Positions 62,441 through 64,000 of a stretch of 64,000 nt of DNA are shown here, one piece after another. The translations under genes were made by a program, and so were the position numbers. The DNA comes from Bacteroidales bacterium (GTDB taxonomy: Bacteria; Bacteroidota; Bacteroidia; Bacteroidales; UBA932). Numbering within the stretch: the stretch's first letter is position 1; each line of letters starts with the position of its first letter. The notes under the pieces were generated by a model. It had not been told where the DNA came from. It saw nothing but the letters and a program-made list of their open reading frames with translations, and did no database searches. The DNA lies in NCBI GenBank assembly GCA_015060405.1, contig SUYN01000009.1, positions 1-64,000 of the forward strand. The letters run 5' to 3'.

Positions 62441-62543
62441 ACATGGAAATGTGCGTAGAAATATGCAAGGGAATAAGCAGGAGAATAAGCAGAGGACTAT
62501 GCAGAGGCATAAGTGGGAAAATATATAGGGAAGTATGCAGCGG
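62441..62543. repeat. Degenerate 12-nt tandem repeat
   Basis: About eight units of the type GAATAAGCAGAG or GACTATGCAGAG follow one another (GAAATATGCAAG, GGAATAAGCAGG, AGAATAAGCAGA, GGACTATGCAGA, GGCATAAGTGGG and so on). Confidence 0.7.
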
Positions 62544-62558
62544 GTTGAAGATTATTGT

Positions 62559-62566
62559 TAACTTTG
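62559..62566 (+). promoter_or_regulatory. -7 box for the DPP III gene
   Basis: TAACTTTG matches TAnnTTTG, 68 nt before the ATG at 62634, just after the 12-nt repeats. Confidence 0.65.
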
Positions 62567-62633
62567 CGAGTCGGCCGGACTGGAAGCGGAAAAGGCCGCA
62601 TGGTGGAATCTTTAATCAGTTAATGTTATAAAT

Positions 62634-64000
62634 ATGAAAGTTTTAGTAAAAATGATCTGTTTTGCAGGAATGGCTGCGGCTGCCGCCGGTTGTGCGGGCA
62701 AGGCGCAGGAGGGTGAGTTCAAGTATCTTGTGGATGAATTTGCAGACCTCAAGGTGATGAGGTACCAGGTTCCGGGATGGGACGGACTTACTCTTCAGCA
62801 GAAGGAATATGTATATCACCTCGGAGAAGCGGCCAAGTATGGACGCGACATCATCTGGGTGCAGAACAACAAGTACAACCTCAAGATCCGCAAAGTGATT
62901 GAAAACATCCTTGAAAACTACAAGGGAGACCGTGAGTGTGAGGACTTTGCGAAGTTCCAGACATATGCGAAGAGGGTCTTCTTCAGCAACGGCATCCATC
63001 ATCACTATGCGGAGGACAAATTCTTCCCTGAGTGCACTAAGGAATATTTCGAGAGTCTGATGAAGGCGGTAGGAGAGGATGAAGCATGTGCGGAGCTTCT
63101 TCCGGTGATCTATGACCCGTCGATAATGCCTGCCAGAAAGCTAATGAGTGCGAAGGACATCGTGGCGGAGTCGGCCGTGAACTTCTACGAAGGCGTCACC
63201 CGCGCTGAAGTGGAGGCATACTATGCTGCCCTTGTGGACCCTAAGGACCAGACCCCTGTTTCATACGGTCTCAACAGCAAGGTGGTCAAGGACGCTGACG
63301 GTGTGGTCAGGGAGGAAGTCTATAAAGTGGGAGGACTCTATGGCCCGGCTCTCGAGAAGATAATAGCTGAGCTTGAGAAGGCTGCCGCAGTGGCAGAGAA
63401 CGAAACCCAGAAGTCATATATCGCCGACCTCGTGGAATACTACAGGACAGGTGACCTCGAGCTTTGGGACACCTATAATATAAAGTGGGTGAACGACACT
63501 CTCGGAGTGGTCGATTTCGTGAACGGATTCGTGGAGGACTACAATGACCCTCTCGGACGCAAGGCTACATGGGAAGGCCTTGTGAACTTCAAGGATATGG
63601 AGGCGTCACGCCGCACTGACCTTATCAGCTCAAACGCACAGTGGTTCGAGGACAATTCTCCTGTAGACGACAGGTTCAAGAAGAAAGAGGTGAAGGGTGT
63701 TTCTGCAAAAGTCATCAATGTGGCCATGCTTGCAGGAGACTGCTTCCCTGCAGCTCCGATAGGAATCAACCTTCCGAATGCTAACTGGATCAGAAGAGAC
63801 CACGGCTCGAAGTCAGTGACCATAGCCAACCTTACAGAGGCGGCTTCAAGGTCTGCCCAGGAATCACCTAAGAGCATTCTCTCGGAATTCGCATGGTCAG
63901 AGGATGAGATCGCTGCAGAAAAGAAATACGGCGGCCTTACCAACAACCTCCACACAGACCTTCATGAGTGCCTCGGTCACGGTTCCGGCCAGCTTCTTCC
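62634..64000 (+). CDS. Dipeptidyl-peptidase III (M49) lipoprotein, cut by window end
   Basis: The first 455 residues of a zinc exopeptidase that removes dipeptides from the N-terminus of short peptides. Lipoprotein signal (AAAAAGCAGKAQ, Cys20). The M49 zinc motif HECLGH is at residues 444-449 in LHTDLHECLGHGSGQ; the second motif (EExxxD) must lie beyond the window. The NNKYNLKIRKVIENIL and FFSNGIHHHYAEDKF blocks fit the Bacteroidota enzymes. ATG 62634 has a -7 box 68 nt upstream. Confidence 0.9.
   Translation, partial: MKVLVKMICFAGMAAAAAGCAGKAQEGEFKYLVDEFADLKVMRYQVPGWDGLTLQQKEYVYHLGEAAKYGRDIIWVQNNKYNLKIRKVIENILENYKGDRECEDFAKFQTYAKRVFFSNGIHHHYAEDKFFPECTKEYFESLMKAVGEDEACAELLPVIYDPSIMPARKLMSAKDIVAESAVNFYEGVTRAEVEAYYAALVDPKDQTPVSYGLNSKVVKDADGVVREEVYKVGGLYGPALEKIIAELEKAAAVAENETQKSYIADLVEYYRTGDLELWDTYNIKWVNDTLGVVDFVNGFVEDYNDPLGRKATWEGLVNFKDMEASRRTDLISSNAQWFEDNSPVDDRFKKKEVKGVSAKVINVAMLAGDCFPAAPIGINLPNANWIRRDHGSKSVTIANLTEAASRSAQESPKSILSEFAWSEDEIAAEKKYGGLTNNLHTDLHECLGHGSGQLL

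Larger units (their letters stand above)
60956..62633. other. 1.7-kb gene-free island of tandem and inverted repeats
   Basis: No frame here looks like a real gene: open frames exist on both strands because the repeat lengths are multiples of three. The content, in order, is: inverted AGCTGTGACA repeats (61103-61212); a 51-bp tandem array (61233-61440); a set of long perfect or near-perfect hairpins (61463-61730); a 21-bp tandem array (61765-61845); further hairpins (61856-61975); a second 51-bp array (62004-62258); and a 12-nt degenerate array (62441-62543). A promoter box for the next gene lies at 62559. Confidence 0.8.

Overview
This window looks like a stretch of a Bacteroidales (phylum Bacteroidota) chromosome, at a moderate GC content judged by eye. 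The indications are: -7 boxes of the form TAnnTTTG (mostly TATCTTTG or TATATTTG) in front of many genes; almost no Shine-Dalgarno sequences; the order rpmB-rpmG-DUF4295; a short FtsY; a C-terminally extended L25; a histone H1-like 57-residue protein; and families largely confined to this phylum (DUF4199, DUF4296, DUF3078, DUF3575, FimB/Mfa2, PCMD, WbqC, HYC_CC_PP-type). Genus cannot be fixed from the sequence. An alpha-L-fucosidase and several secreted peptidases fit a host- or glycan-associated life. No insertion sequence, phage gene, integrase or CRISPR array was seen.

Layout. 1-1.8 kb: the 3' end of a 5S rRNA with its terminator, then a leftward glycosyltransferase/DUF4199 pair. 1.8-8.2 kb: rightward translation and secretion genes thrS-infC-rpmI-rplT-lepB, rpmB-rpmG-DUF4295, and ftsY. 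8.2-14.8 kb: pheT, a DUF4296 lipoprotein, an amidohydrolase, a radical SAM protein, dtd and deoC, tightly packed and closed by a terminator. 15-20.7 kb: a fimbria-like cluster (HExxH lipoprotein, DUF3575 barrel, OmpA-like lipoprotein, fimbrillin, FimB/Mfa2-type anchor). 20.8 kb: tRNA-Leu(CAG), then a 2-hydroxyacid dehydrogenase. 22.2-26.8 kb: leftward rimP-nusA-infB. 26.9-30.4 kb: lpxD, then lpxC-lpxA-wbqC-like. 30.4-33.3 kb: leftward FadL-like porin and a His/Tyr/Trp-rich lipoprotein. 33.5-37.7 kb: proS-DUF3078-tilS, with a repeat element inserted in frame in tilS. 37.7-40.2 kb: leftward sppA-cutC. 40.4-45.8 kb: a metal (probably copper) uptake/handling set followed after 6 nt by an NfnAB-like flavoprotein pair. 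45.9-51.3 kb: a small lipoprotein, then leftward GH29 fucosidase-tyrS-rbfA-lolE-like. 51.4-53.8 kb: leftward tpiA and an M49-like peptidase. 53.9-56.5 kb: an M6-like peptidase and a small lipoprotein. 56.6-57.6 kb: a PCMD protein. 57.8-60.9 kb: leftward histone-like gene, rplY-pth and a clostripain-like lipoprotein. 60.96-62.63 kb: 1.7 kb without a convincing gene, packed with tandem repeats and inverted repeats. 62.6 kb to the end: a dipeptidyl-peptidase III gene cut by the window edge.

Most of the window is ordinary core genome. The points most worth a second look are: the hairpin-rich, multi-period repeat island at 61.0-62.6 kb; the 33-nt x 4 repeat plus palindrome translated inside tilS; the probable ATC start of infC behind a strong Shine-Dalgarno; an unfused lpxC where many Bacteroidales have an LpxC-FabZ fusion; a zincin-like lipoprotein at the head of the fimbria-like cluster; the joining of a metal cluster to NfnAB; structured leaders in front of rplY and rimP; and a fucosidase gene that seems to carry the promoter for tyrS-rbfA.
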